A stretch of DNA of 64,000 nt from contig DASYUL010000061.1 in NCBI GenBank assembly GCA_036001245.1, positions 38,880 through 102,879 on the forward strand, in the 5' to 3' direction. A program made the position numbers and the translations under genes. The first letter of the stretch is position 1. The number at the start of each line of letters is the position of its first letter. This document shows positions 26,081 through 33,893 of the stretch, in pieces. This DNA comes from Gp7-AA6 sp036001245 (GTDB lineage Bacteria > Acidobacteriota > Thermoanaerobaculia > UBA5066 > Gp7-AA6). Below the pieces are notes generated by a model. The model did no database searches and was not told where the DNA came from. It saw only the letters and a list, made by a program, of their open reading frames with translations.

Positions 26081-27315
26081 GACTCGCGCTGGACGGGAAC
26101 GGCGACGGGCTCGATGCGGACGCGATGTACGCGTCTCCGGTCCGCCTCCTCGACGGTGAAGATCAGGTCCCCTTCGCGGTGGACCTCGCCCGGGCGCGGG
26201 ATGTGGCCGAGGCGCGCGGCGAGGAAGCCCCCGAGCGTCGTGAACTCCTCCTCTTCCGGCCCGCGGCCGAAGAGCTCCCGCACGAGCGCGATGTTCGCCT
26301 TTCCGGAGACCGAGTACGCCTGGTCGCCCGCCGGAGTGACCTCTTCGCGCTCGTCCTCGTGCTCGTCGGAGATCTCGCCGACGATCTCCTCGAGCAGGTC
26401 TTCCACGGTGACGAGCCCGGAGACACCGCCGTATTCGTCCACCACGATGGCCATGTACAGGTGGCGCCTCTGGAACTCGCGCAGGAGCTCCGAGACCTTC
26501 TTCGTCTCGGGGACGAAATACGCTTCGCGCACGAGGTCGGCGATGCGGCCGGAGCTCCCCTTCCGGATGGACTCGAGGAGATCCTTGACGTGCACGATCC
26601 CGACGACCGTGTCGATCGAACCGCGGACGACCGGGATCCGCGAATACTTGGTTTCGACGAAGAGGTCCGCGAGCACTGTGAGAGACGAGGCGACGTCGAT
26701 GTACACGATGTCGGTGCGCGGCGTCATGACCTCGCGCACCCGGGTGTCTCCGAAGTCGACGATCGACATGAGGAGCTTCTCTTCTTCCTTTTCGAGAATT
26801 CCCTCCTCCCGGCCCACGTCGATGTAAGCCTGCACTTCCTCTTCGGTTGCGGGTGGGGCTCCCGCCGGCGCCGGCGCGCGCTCCGCGAGGATCTTTCGGA
26901 TCGGAATCGCCAGCGGCAGGAGCAGCCAGGAGGCCGCCGTCACGACGGGGAGGAGGCGCGCGACGATCCGCTCCGGGTCGGCCGTCGCGACGAACTTCAG
27001 GAGCGAGACCTCCGACAGAAGCCAGCCGAGCAGGAAAACACCGCCGCCCCAGGCCCACGCGGGCTCGATTCCGATGGTCTGGAATCCCGAGACTACCGTG
27101 AGGAGTCCCGCGAGAAGCAGAGCCTGGACGAGGACCTTCGTCGTCGTGCGGATGATCTCGACCTCGCCCGGGCCCGAGAGAATGCGCGCCCTTTCCGGGT
27201 GCTCTTCGAGGAGTCCACGGGTCTTGATCGGCGAGAGCTGGTCGAGCGCGAGCGCGAAGCTCTCGAAGAGCAGGAAAGCGAGGTAGCAGAAACCCGACGC
27301 GAGAAACGGAATCAT
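26077..27315 (-). CDS. CNNM/CorC-HlyC family membrane protein (DUF21-CBS pair-CorC_HlyC)
   Basis: 412 aa. An N-terminal DUF21 membrane domain with about four helices spans residues 1-145; after a linker come two CBS domains (about 190-310: MTPRTDIVYIDVASSLTVL and AIVVDEYGGVSGLVTVEDLLEE), then a CorC_HlyC transporter-associated domain to the C-terminus. Family members act in magnesium and cobalt efflux or resistance. The ATG overlaps the ybeY stop, and its stop overlaps the era TTG. Compared with the Firmicutes order, it takes the place held by dgkA/cdd between ybeY and era. Confidence 0.9.
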   Translation of the reverse strand: MIPFLASGFCYLAFLLFESFALALDQLSPIKTRGLLEEHPERARILSGPGEVEIIRTTTKVLVQALLLAGLLTVVSGFQTIGIEPAWAWGGGVFLLGWLLSEVSLLKFVATADPERIVARLLPVVTAASWLLLPLAIPIRKILAERAPAPAGAPPATEEEVQAYIDVGREEGILEKEEEKLLMSIVDFGDTRVREVMTPRTDIVYIDVASSLTVLADLFVETKYSRIPVVRGSIDTVVGIVHVKDLLESIRKGSSGRIADLVREAYFVPETKKVSELLREFQRRHLYMAIVVDEYGGVSGLVTVEDLLEEIVGEISDEHEDEREEVTPAGDQAYSVSGKANIALVRELFGRGPEEEEFTTLGGFLAARLGHIPRPGEVHREGDLIFTVEEADRRRVHRVRIEPVAVPVQRES

Positions 27316-27731
27316 GCTTCGGCAATCCCGAAGCGCTTTCTCAGTCGCGCTTCGAGAGCCTCCATCTCGCCCTCGTCGGTTTCATGGTCGTAGCCGAGCA
27401 GATGCAGATAGCCGTGCAGGAGCAGCCGGTCGATCTCCTTCGCCGGCGCCTCGCCTCGCCGCCGGGCCTGCCGGGTCGCGTAGGGCACCGAGATCACGAT
27501 GTCACCGAGAAACCCGCCGTCGCCGCCGCCCGCAGGAAACGCGAGGACGTCCGTCGGTCGATCCTTCCGACGCCATCGCCGGTTGAGGCCCGCCATGCGC
27601 CGGTCGCCGCAGAAGAACACCGAGACCTCGCGATGGCGGTCGCGCATTGCGCGGGCGGCGCGACCGATGAGGCGCCGAACCCGGTTCGTCGGCGGCGCGC
27701 CCGACGCGCTCGACCGCACCGCGACTTCCAC
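27312..27731 (-). CDS. ybeY: rRNA maturation RNase YbeY
   Basis: 139-aa single-strand endoribonuclease for 16S rRNA 3'-end maturation and 70S quality control. The zinc motif HGYLHLLGYDHETD fits the family pattern HGxLHLxGyDH. The substrate-channel segment RPTDVLAFPAG and GDIVIS are also typical. GTG start at 27731, 16 bases after the pgpH stop. Its stop overlaps the corC start (ATGA). The pairing with era, which monitors the same rRNA end, is a common arrangement. Confidence 0.93.
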   Translation of the reverse strand: MEVAVRSSASGAPPTNRVRRLIGRAARAMRDRHREVSVFFCGDRRMAGLNRRWRRKDRPTDVLAFPAGGGDGGFLGDIVISVPYATRQARRRGEAPAKEIDRLLLHGYLHLLGYDHETDEGEMEALEARLRKRFGIAEA

Positions 27732-27747
27732 TTCGGCACCGATCGCC

Positions 27748-30084
27748 TTAAGCAGATCGCGGGCCCGTCGTCCGCCCGCCGGTCCCCGATGCCGCGGAGG
27801 AAGGCGCCGCCGTCACGTCCGTCCGGCGCTTCGTCCTCTCGGGCTCGAAGTCGAAGCCGGGATAGTCGATGCGGTGGTGGAAGATCGTCGTGACCGTGTG
27901 CTCGAGCGCGTCGACGATCCCGGCCAGGTCGCGCATCGTCAGATCGCACTCTTCGAACTGCCCGTCTCGCAGGCAGTCGTCGACGATGGTCTGAATCATC
28001 GCCCGGATCTTCTGCGGCGTCGGCTCGACGAGCGTGCGCGAAGCCGCCTCGACCGCGTCCGCGATCATGAGGATCCCGGTGATGCGGGTGCCGGGCTTCG
28101 GACCCGGGTGCCGGTACTCGGTCTCGTGGACGGGACTTCCGCCCGGTGCCGACTTCGTCAACGCCTTCTGGTAAAAGTATCGGATCAACTTCGTGCCGTG
28201 ATGCTCCCGGATCGCCGACACGATCGGCTCCGGAAGCCGGGCCTTCCTCGCGAGCTCCAGGCCCTCTTTGACGTGCGCGGCGATGATGAGCGCGCTCATC
28301 GACGGCTCGAGGCGGTCGTGCCGGTTCAAGCCCTTCGACTGGTTCTCGATGAAGTACGCCGGCATCTTCGTCTTGCCGATGTCGTGGTAATAGCCGGACA
28401 CCCGCGCGAGCAGAGCGTCCGAGCCGATCGCCTCCGCCGCCGCCTCCGCCAGGTGGCCGACCATCAGTGAGTGCTGATAGGTCCCGGGCGCCTCGAGCGC
28501 GAGGTTGCGCAAGAGCGGCAGGTTCTGGTTGGAGAGCTCGAGCAGCCGGATATCGGTCGTGACGTGGAAGAAGTGCTCGAAGATCGGCAGGAGCAGCCCG
28601 ACGGTCGCGGAGACGAGGAGGCCGCCGACGACCCCCCCGAGGGCGTCGAGAGCGAAGCTCCAACGGATGGGCTCCGCGTTCAGGAGCTGGATCGCCGCGA
28701 TCGAGACGAGGTTCGCCGCGGCGACGATGCCGCCCATCGCCAGGAGCACGCTGCGCGATCGCACCTTGCCGGTGCCGAAGATAGCGGCGAGAGATCCGAC
28801 GAGCGCGAACACCGCGAACGGAAAGCTCTGGCCCATGAGCACGCCCGCGCCGACCGCGTTGACGGAGGCGAAGAAGAGCGCGGGTCCCATGCCGGCGACG
28901 AGACTCGCGACGATTGGTCCCGCTGCGAACGGGAGCGCGTAGTAGGTCGCCGCCGCGGTCGCCGCTCCTTCGAAGCTCGAAGAAAAGCCCTGGGCGAGCA
29001 CGAAGAAGCCTCGGGTCAGGAGGGCGAAGAGGATCCCGACCGAGACGATGGACGCGTAGATCGTCTCCGGCGGCCGCTCGCGCTTGCGGCGGGTGAGCCG
29101 CCGCGCGTCCATCCAGAAGCCGAGCGCGGCGAGCGTCTGGAGAATCATGATTCCGGCGACCTTCACCCACGACGAGGGGTCCGAGACCGACGCGCGGACG
29201 GCCGCGACCCACGCCGAGGTCCGCGGCGTGATCTCGTCGCCCTTGCGAACGATCACCTTGCCCCGGGGGATTTTCGTGAAGACGCTCTCGACCGCCCGCG
29301 AAGCTTCGTCCTTGCGGTGCGAGGTCTCGGCGGCGTTGAACGTCAAGTTGGGGCGGAGCGAAGCGGCGAGAAACGCTGCGACCTCTCCCCGCTCGTTCGG
29401 CTTCAGGGGACCGTCGGCGAGCCGCATCGCGACCTCCGACTTCGCCTCGGACCCGTACTCGATCGCCCGCGGCAGGTCCCGGCGGCGCTGCTCCCTGCCC
29501 GTCGAGGTGTCCCGGAGAAGGATCCCTCGCCGCTGTTCGAGGAAGAGCTCGCGGTTGTCGACGATTCCGCTGCGGTAGAGGTCGAGGCCGATCGAGACGA
29601 GCGCGTCCTCCAGATCCCGCGAGAAGCCCAACCCCGCGAGCGCGACCAGGGCCTCGTCGCCGATCGGGAGGTTGAACGCGTCTCGGACCTCCTGGGTGAC
29701 TCCATCACCCGGCTTCCCCCGCTCGAAGGCGGCGCGAGCCTTGGAAAACGAGTTGCGCAACTCCTGCTCGAAGCGGGCGGGGGCGGCGCTGTCCGAGTCA
29801 TACACGGGAAGGACCTCCGTCGCGGCCTCCGACTTGCGGCGGATGGTCCCTTCGGGATCCGGCATGATCAGATCGCGAGGCGCGACGACGTCGCGTGTCG
29901 CAATCGCGCCGGGACGGACGGGCGCCGTGCGGAAGGTCAGGGTCGGAGCGAACGAGAGCGTGGTCGTCACGACGTAGAGGAGTCCCCAGAGGAACGGACG
30001 GACCCCGCGTCGGCGCACCGACTCGAGAGCGCCCGTGTCGCGGGCGGCCGCCCGTCGTCGCCGGAACGTAACGGGCTTGGTCAC
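27748..30084 (-). CDS. pgpH: 7TMR-HD cyclic-di-AMP phosphodiesterase (PgpH/YqfF family)
   Basis: About 778 aa. Domain order is the family one: an N-terminal helix (about 28-50), an extracytoplasmic 7TMR-HDED domain (about 55-300), seven membrane helices (about 300-530) and a C-terminal HD domain with GYYHDIGKTKMP (HD pair) and MIADAVEAASRTL (third metal Asp). PgpH proteins hydrolyse c-di-AMP (known from Listeria). I chose GTG at 30084 because the longer frame would encode the palindromic repeat at 30082-30179; the start therefore abuts that element. The last 30 residues are Ala/Thr/Gly-rich. Confidence 0.9.
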   Translation of the reverse strand: MTKPVTFRRRRAAARDTGALESVRRRGVRPFLWGLLYVVTTTLSFAPTLTFRTAPVRPGAIATRDVVAPRDLIMPDPEGTIRRKSEAATEVLPVYDSDSAAPARFEQELRNSFSKARAAFERGKPGDGVTQEVRDAFNLPIGDEALVALAGLGFSRDLEDALVSIGLDLYRSGIVDNRELFLEQRRGILLRDTSTGREQRRRDLPRAIEYGSEAKSEVAMRLADGPLKPNERGEVAAFLAASLRPNLTFNAAETSHRKDEASRAVESVFTKIPRGKVIVRKGDEITPRTSAWVAAVRASVSDPSSWVKVAGIMILQTLAALGFWMDARRLTRRKRERPPETIYASIVSVGILFALLTRGFFVLAQGFSSSFEGAATAAATYYALPFAAGPIVASLVAGMGPALFFASVNAVGAGVLMGQSFPFAVFALVGSLAAIFGTGKVRSRSVLLAMGGIVAAANLVSIAAIQLLNAEPIRWSFALDALGGVVGGLLVSATVGLLLPIFEHFFHVTTDIRLLELSNQNLPLLRNLALEAPGTYQHSLMVGHLAEAAAEAIGSDALLARVSGYYHDIGKTKMPAYFIENQSKGLNRHDRLEPSMSALIIAAHVKEGLELARKARLPEPIVSAIREHHGTKLIRYFYQKALTKSAPGGSPVHETEYRHPGPKPGTRITGILMIADAVEAASRTLVEPTPQKIRAMIQTIVDDCLRDGQFEECDLTMRDLAGIVDALEHTVTTIFHHRIDYPGFDFEPERTKRRTDVTAAPSSAASGTGGRTTGPRSA

Positions 30085-30179
30085 GGGGTCAGGTCTCCAC
30101 TTGCCACTTCGCTCTGGAAGTGGCAAGGCCAATCCGGCTCAACGGTAGGCCACAGCGACTCGTGAAGGCCTGACCCCGC
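30082..30179. repeat. repeat element with TIR and central hairpin (GGGGTCAGGTCT family), full copy 2
   Basis: About 98 bases between phoH and pgpH. Ends are CGGGGTCAGGTCTCC and AAGGCCTGACCCCG. The central hairpin is perfect: CTTGCCACTTC and GAAGTGGCAAG around GCTCT. Copy 1 is at 12813-12907 and a half copy at 39639-39671. It overlaps the likely GTG start of pgpH and, read through in frame, would code for SGKWRPDP, the same peptide seen upstream of the helicase gene. Confidence 0.75.
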
Positions 30180-30185
30180 ATTTTT

Positions 30186-31175
30186 TTAGCGGCGCGCGGT
30201 CGCCGACTCGCGCTCGCGGTCCAGAGCGTCGTAGGCGGAGATGATGGACTGGACGAGCGGATGTCGCACGACGTCCCGCTCGTCGAAGAGGACGAATCGG
30301 ATTCCCTCGATCGACGAGAGGATGTGCTGAGCCTCGCGAAGGCCCGACGTCTTGCCCTGCGGGAGATCGACCTGCGTGATGTCGCCGGTGACGACGGCCT
30401 TCGAGCCGAAGCCGATGCGGGTCAGAAACATCTTCATCTGTTCGGACGTGGTGTTCTGCGCCTCGTCCAGGATGATGAAGGCGTCGTTCAACGTCCGTCC
30501 GCGCATGAACGCGATCGGCGCGATCTCGATGATTCCGCGCTCCAGGAGCTTCGCCGTCTTCTCGTAGCCGAGGATGTCGTACAGCGCGTCGTAGAGCGGC
30601 CGCAGGTACGGGTTGACCTTTTCGACCATGTCGCCGGGAAGGAACCCGAGCCGCTCGCCGGCCTCGACGGCCGGCCGCGCCAGGACGATTCTCTTGGCCT
30701 TCTTGTCGAGCAGCGCCGCGGCGGCCATGGCGACCGCGAGGTACGTCTTTCCCGTTCCCGCCGGGCCGATCGCGAAGACCAGATCGTGCCGGTCGATCGT
30801 CTGGACGTAGATCCGCTGCTTCGTGTTCCGCGCGGAGACGACCGAGCGAAGCGACGGCCCGAAGGGGCTTTCGGTGAAGAACTCGACGAGCGACGCGCCC
30901 GGGTCCTCCTTGAGAACGCGGATCGCGGTCGTCACATCGCTCCCCTTCAGGGGATGACCCATCGCCGCGAGCTCGGAGAAGGCCGAGAGGAGCTTGCGGG
31001 CGGTGTCCTCGCCCGGCCCTTCGCCGACGACCGAGACCTCGTTGCCACGAGCGGCGAGGCGGACCCGGAACGCCTCCTCGATCGCCCTCAAGTTCTCGTC
31101 CGCGATTCCGAACAGGGCGGTGAACCCCTCTTCGGGAAGCGTGACGGCCTGGTTCGGGTCGGGAATCTTGCTCAC
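30186..31175 (-). CDS. PhoH-family ATPase (PhoH/YbeZ-like)
   Basis: 329 aa. An N-terminal R3H/KH-like segment precedes the P-loop domain, whose Walker A is GPAGTGKTYLA at about 137-147; Walker B is AFIILDEAQNTT, and TGDITQVDLPQGKTSGL follows. PhoH-like proteins are thought to be RNA helicase-type ATPases working with YbeY in RNA quality control (YbeZ-YbeY pair; partly established). It heads the phoH-pgpH-ybeY-corC-era cluster and is separated from pgpH by the repeat, so either read-through or a second promoter is needed. Confidence 0.93.
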   Translation of the reverse strand: MSKIPDPNQAVTLPEEGFTALFGIADENLRAIEEAFRVRLAARGNEVSVVGEGPGEDTARKLLSAFSELAAMGHPLKGSDVTTAIRVLKEDPGASLVEFFTESPFGPSLRSVVSARNTKQRIYVQTIDRHDLVFAIGPAGTGKTYLAVAMAAAALLDKKAKRIVLARPAVEAGERLGFLPGDMVEKVNPYLRPLYDALYDILGYEKTAKLLERGIIEIAPIAFMRGRTLNDAFIILDEAQNTTSEQMKMFLTRIGFGSKAVVTGDITQVDLPQGKTSGLREAQHILSSIEGIRFVLFDERDVVRHPLVQSIISAYDALDRERESATARR

Positions 31176-31274
31176 TCCTCCGGTTCGGAAATTACGCTAC
31201 CACGTCAGGAGGGCAGCAAAAGGCGGCCCCCCGTCAGCCCGGAGGCCCGCCTGGGAGTCAAGTCTAGCCTGTAG

Positions 31275-31345
31275 AGGGCGTTGGATGAACCGGGTCGGCG
31301 AAGCCAACGCCCTCACGCGTGCTCCCCTCTCCCGGGGGAGAGGGC
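31275..31345. terminator. two palindromes between phoH and a small secreted-protein gene
   Basis: Arms GAGGGCGTTGG (31275-31285) and CCAACGCCCTC (31305-31315) form an 11-base perfect stem with a 19-base loop. A second, near-continuous palindrome, CCCTCTCCC/GGGAGAGGG (31325-31344), follows, six bases beyond the stop codon of the upstream minus-strand gene. Neither has a run of T, so intrinsic termination is only inferred. Confidence 0.45.
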
Positions 31346-31350
31346 GAGAT

Positions 31351-31932
31351 TTAGCGCCCGTCCGAGATCGCCTTGGCGACCTCCTCCAGGGCGTTCTCGA
31401 CGGCGTCCTCGATGGTCGAACCGCGCTCCTTGTGCCGGATCTCCCCGACGACTTTCCCGCTCGAGTCCTTCAGCAGGACCTCCAACCCGACTCCCGGGTT
31501 GGCCATCCAGCCTCCCCAGATCCGGGCGCCGGTGCCGGGCTCCCACGCGTTGAACACGTTGCCCTCGACGACGAGCTCGGCGCCCTTGTCGGCGAGCTTG
31601 TAACCGCCCCGCTCCAGCCACTGCTCCATGTATTCCTTGCCCTCTTCCGCGGCGTGCCGCGCCTCGCGGCCCTTTCCGTTCTCCGTGAACTCCTTGACCT
31701 GGACGGTGCGGTACTTCTTCAGGCCTCCCTCGGGGAAATAGACCCAATCCGCGTCCTTCCCCTTCGTCAGCTTGTCGTAGTCGGGCAGGTACTTCGCGGG
31801 CTCGTTTGCCTCCTTGGCGTCATCCGAGTCCTGGAAATTCTTCCCTTTTCCGATCGCCGGAGCGACGCCGATTGCCAGAGCGACAACGGCGATGACCAAA
31901 ACAGAATACGGGCGACGAATCAGAATCCCCAT
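31351..31932 (-). CDS. exported protein of unknown function (DUF4410-like)
   Basis: 193 aa with a Sec signal peptide (about 1-28, VLVIAVVALAIGVAPAIG). The mature part is charged at first, then shows a beta-rich domain with ELVVEGNVFNAWEPGTGARI and VGLEVLLKDSSGKVVGEI, ending in an amphipathic helix. This pattern recalls the DUF4410/DUF3313 lipoprotein-like families, but the match is by eye. AAAGGAG about nine bases before the ATG is a strong ribosome-binding site. Apparently monocistronic, between a hairpin pair and the dehydrogenase gene. Confidence 0.7.
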   Translation of the reverse strand: MGILIRRPYSVLVIAVVALAIGVAPAIGKGKNFQDSDDAKEANEPAKYLPDYDKLTKGKDADWVYFPEGGLKKYRTVQVKEFTENGKGREARHAAEEGKEYMEQWLERGGYKLADKGAELVVEGNVFNAWEPGTGARIWGGWMANPGVGLEVLLKDSSGKVVGEIRHKERGSTIEDAVENALEEVAKAISDGR

Positions 31933-31959
31933 GACTTGATTTCTCCTTTGCGGGGGATT

Positions 31960-33024
31960 CTACGCGGTCGACTGTTCAAACTCCAGCGTCTCGCAAACGG
32001 CGTCGCCGGCGGCGGAGGTCGAGAGCGAGCCCCCGACGTCCGGCGTCGCCCGGCCCTTCCGGACGCACCGGGCGACCGCCCGTTCGAGGGCGTCGGCTTC
32101 CGTCCGGTAGCCGAGGTGCTCGAGCATGAGCCCGGCGGTCAGGATCGCGCCGAACGGGTTGGCCCGGCCGGTCCCGGCATACTTGGGCGCCGAGCCGTGG
32201 ACCGGCTCGAACATGGAGATGCGGTCCGGGTGGAGGTTGCCGGACGCCGCCATTCCGAGCCCCCCCTGGAGGGCCGCTCCGAGGTCGGTTGCGATGTCGC
32301 CGAACATATTGTTGGTGACGATCACGTCGAACTGTCGCGGGTCCTTCACCATCTGCATACAGAGCGCGTCGATGTAGAGGTGGGAGGATTCAACGTCCGG
32401 ATATTCGCGGGAGACTTCGGAAAAGACGCGCTGCCAGAGGTCACCGACGAAGCGCATGGCGTTCGACTTGTCCGACATCACGACCCGCTTGCGGCCCCGC
32501 GATCGAGCGTATCCGAACGCGTACCGGATGATCCGTTCGACTCCCTTTCGGGTCGACAGGTCCTCCTGCACCGCGATCTCCTCGGAGGTCCCCTTCCTGA
32601 AGTTGCCGCCGACGCCGACGTAGGCCCCCTCGGTGTTCTCGCGGAAGACCACGAAGTCCACGTCGGCGGCCGAGAAGCCCTTCAGCGGACAGAGCCGGTC
32701 GTCGAGACAGCGGACCGGCCGGTAGTTGACGTAGAGGTCGAGCGTGAACCGGGCGCCGAGCAGGATCTCGGCTGCGTGGCGCATGTCCGGAACGCGCGGG
32801 TCGCCGAAGGCGCCCATGAAGATCGCGTCGTAATTCGTCGCCAGGTCGTCGAACGCACCGGGCGGGACGGTCTCTCCGGTCGCCAGGTAATGCTCCGCGC
32901 TCCAGGGAAAGAAAACCGGCTCGAACGGAATCGATCTCGCCCGGGCGATCGTCTCGAGCGCTTTGACGGCCTCGCGCGTGACGTCGACTCCGATTCCGTC
33001 GCCGGGGACGACCGCGATCCTCAT
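31960..33024 (-). CDS. isocitrate/isopropylmalate dehydrogenase family enzyme
   Basis: 354-aa NAD-dependent decarboxylating beta-hydroxyacid dehydrogenase. It starts MRIAVVPGDGIG (ATG at 33024, seven codons inside the longest frame). The active-site segment VVFRENTEGAYVGVGG, the catalytic Lys/Asp region DALCMQMVKDPRQFDVIVTNN with MFGDIATDLGA, and EPVHGSAPKYAGTGRANP are present. LYVNYRPVRCLDDRLCPLKG in place of the usual leuB segment resembles the LeuB2/tartrate dehydrogenase-like branch, so 3-isopropylmalate, tartrate or a homologue are all possible. No other leucine gene is nearby. Confidence 0.85.
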   Translation of the reverse strand: MRIAVVPGDGIGVDVTREAVKALETIARARSIPFEPVFFPWSAEHYLATGETVPPGAFDDLATNYDAIFMGAFGDPRVPDMRHAAEILLGARFTLDLYVNYRPVRCLDDRLCPLKGFSAADVDFVVFRENTEGAYVGVGGNFRKGTSEEIAVQEDLSTRKGVERIIRYAFGYARSRGRKRVVMSDKSNAMRFVGDLWQRVFSEVSREYPDVESSHLYIDALCMQMVKDPRQFDVIVTNNMFGDIATDLGAALQGGLGMAASGNLHPDRISMFEPVHGSAPKYAGTGRANPFGAILTAGLMLEHLGYRTEADALERAVARCVRKGRATPDVGGSLSTSAAGDAVCETLEFEQSTA

Positions 33025-33052
33025 GCCGGCGGGGGACCATAGCATCCGGGGA

Positions 33053-33176
33053 CGGAAAACGGAAAACCTCTCGGTCGGGCGCTGACGGGCAGCGTGACCA
33101 CAACGGCTTCTCCCGGGCGAGGAACGAAAGGGGAAACGAACGGGGGCCCCTCGTTTTCCGTTTTCCGTTTCCCGTT
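33053..33176. repeat. long inverted repeat of GGAAAAC words
   Basis: Perfect 15-base arms CGGAAAACGGAAAAC (33053-33067) and GTTTTCCGTTTTCCG (33153-33167) enclose 85 bases; the right arm continues TTTCCCGTTTACC. It fills the gap between two divergent genes, so it includes or flanks both promoters. The A/T runs stand out in a GC-rich background. Confidence 0.6.
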
Positions 33177-33196
33177 TACCGGCCTAGAATCGAGGG

Positions 33197-33754
33197 ATGA
33201 ACTTTTCCGAAATCGTCCGCGAGATCCTTCTTGAGCGGGCGGTCCGTCCCGAGCGGCCGACTCCGTACGCCCTCGCGGAATGCCTCGCTCCGGAGGCCGA
33301 CCGCTACCTCGACCGGATCCGCTTCGACGCGACACACTACGTGCGGCACCCCGTCCTCCTCTGGGAGGACTGGGAGGTCATGGTCATCGGATGGGAAGCC
33401 GGACAGACCACGCCGATTCACGACCACCGCGGCGTGCTCGGCGGCATGGCGATCCTCTCCGGGAACATCGTCGAGGAGAGGTTCACGGTCCCGACGGACC
33501 TGCCGCAGCTCGCGGACTCGCGCGTCCGCCCCGAAGGAGATCTCTCGGAGACCGGCCCGACGGTCCTCCACCGCCTGATCCCACGTTCGCGAGCGGTATC
33601 GCTCCACATCTACCGGCCGCCGCTGCGTACGATGGGCATCTGGGACGCGCGCGGCGGCTTTGAGGGGATCCGCCCCTCGGAGTTCGACGTCGGGGAAGAG
33701 GTCATCGCGCGCGCCGTCGCGGCGGACCGAAACTCCCCCGCTCCAGTCGCTTAG
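33197..33754 (+). CDS. cysteine dioxygenase-type cupin protein
   Basis: 185 aa. A cupin fold of the cysteine-dioxygenase family is suggested by TPIHDHRGVLGGMAILSGNI (HxH at residues 75 and 77) and a third His at about 137 (SLHIYRPP), which would form the three-His iron site. Related enzymes oxidise cysteine or other small thiols to sulfinates. The family assignment rests on spacing and metal ligands; the substrate is open. ATG start within CGAGGGATG. Divergent from the dehydrogenase gene. Confidence 0.78.
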   Translation: MNFSEIVREILLERAVRPERPTPYALAECLAPEADRYLDRIRFDATHYVRHPVLLWEDWEVMVIGWEAGQTTPIHDHRGVLGGMAILSGNIVEERFTVPTDLPQLADSRVRPEGDLSETGPTVLHRLIPRSRAVSLHIYRPPLRTMGIWDARGGFEGIRPSEFDVGEEVIARAVAADRNSPAPVA

Positions 33755-33811
33755 CCGGCGCACTCGGTCAAACCCCGACGCCGCGCGTCCCGGCACGGAA
33801 CTTGTTAGGTC

Positions 33812-33849
33812 TGTGGCGGGTGCGGGGCCGCAGGGCCTGTCCCCGCGGC
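33812..33849. repeat. single copy of the GCGGGGACAG/GGCGGGTGC repeat
   Basis: GTGGCGGGTGCGGGGCCGCAG followed by GGCCTGTCCCCGCGG matches the units at 17647-17862, in the same orientation as the 17771 and 17817 copies. It lies between the cupin and the M48 gene, 45 bases ahead of the latter's ATG. Confidence 0.65.
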
Positions 33850-33893
33850 GTTGCTCGGAAGGGCCCGCGGTGGCCCGACCGGAGGGGGATCTC

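Noticed and set aside
25172..27325. 717-codon frame taken as one fused Era protein
   Set aside because: Only the last 302 codons are Era; the rest is a shifted reading of corC.
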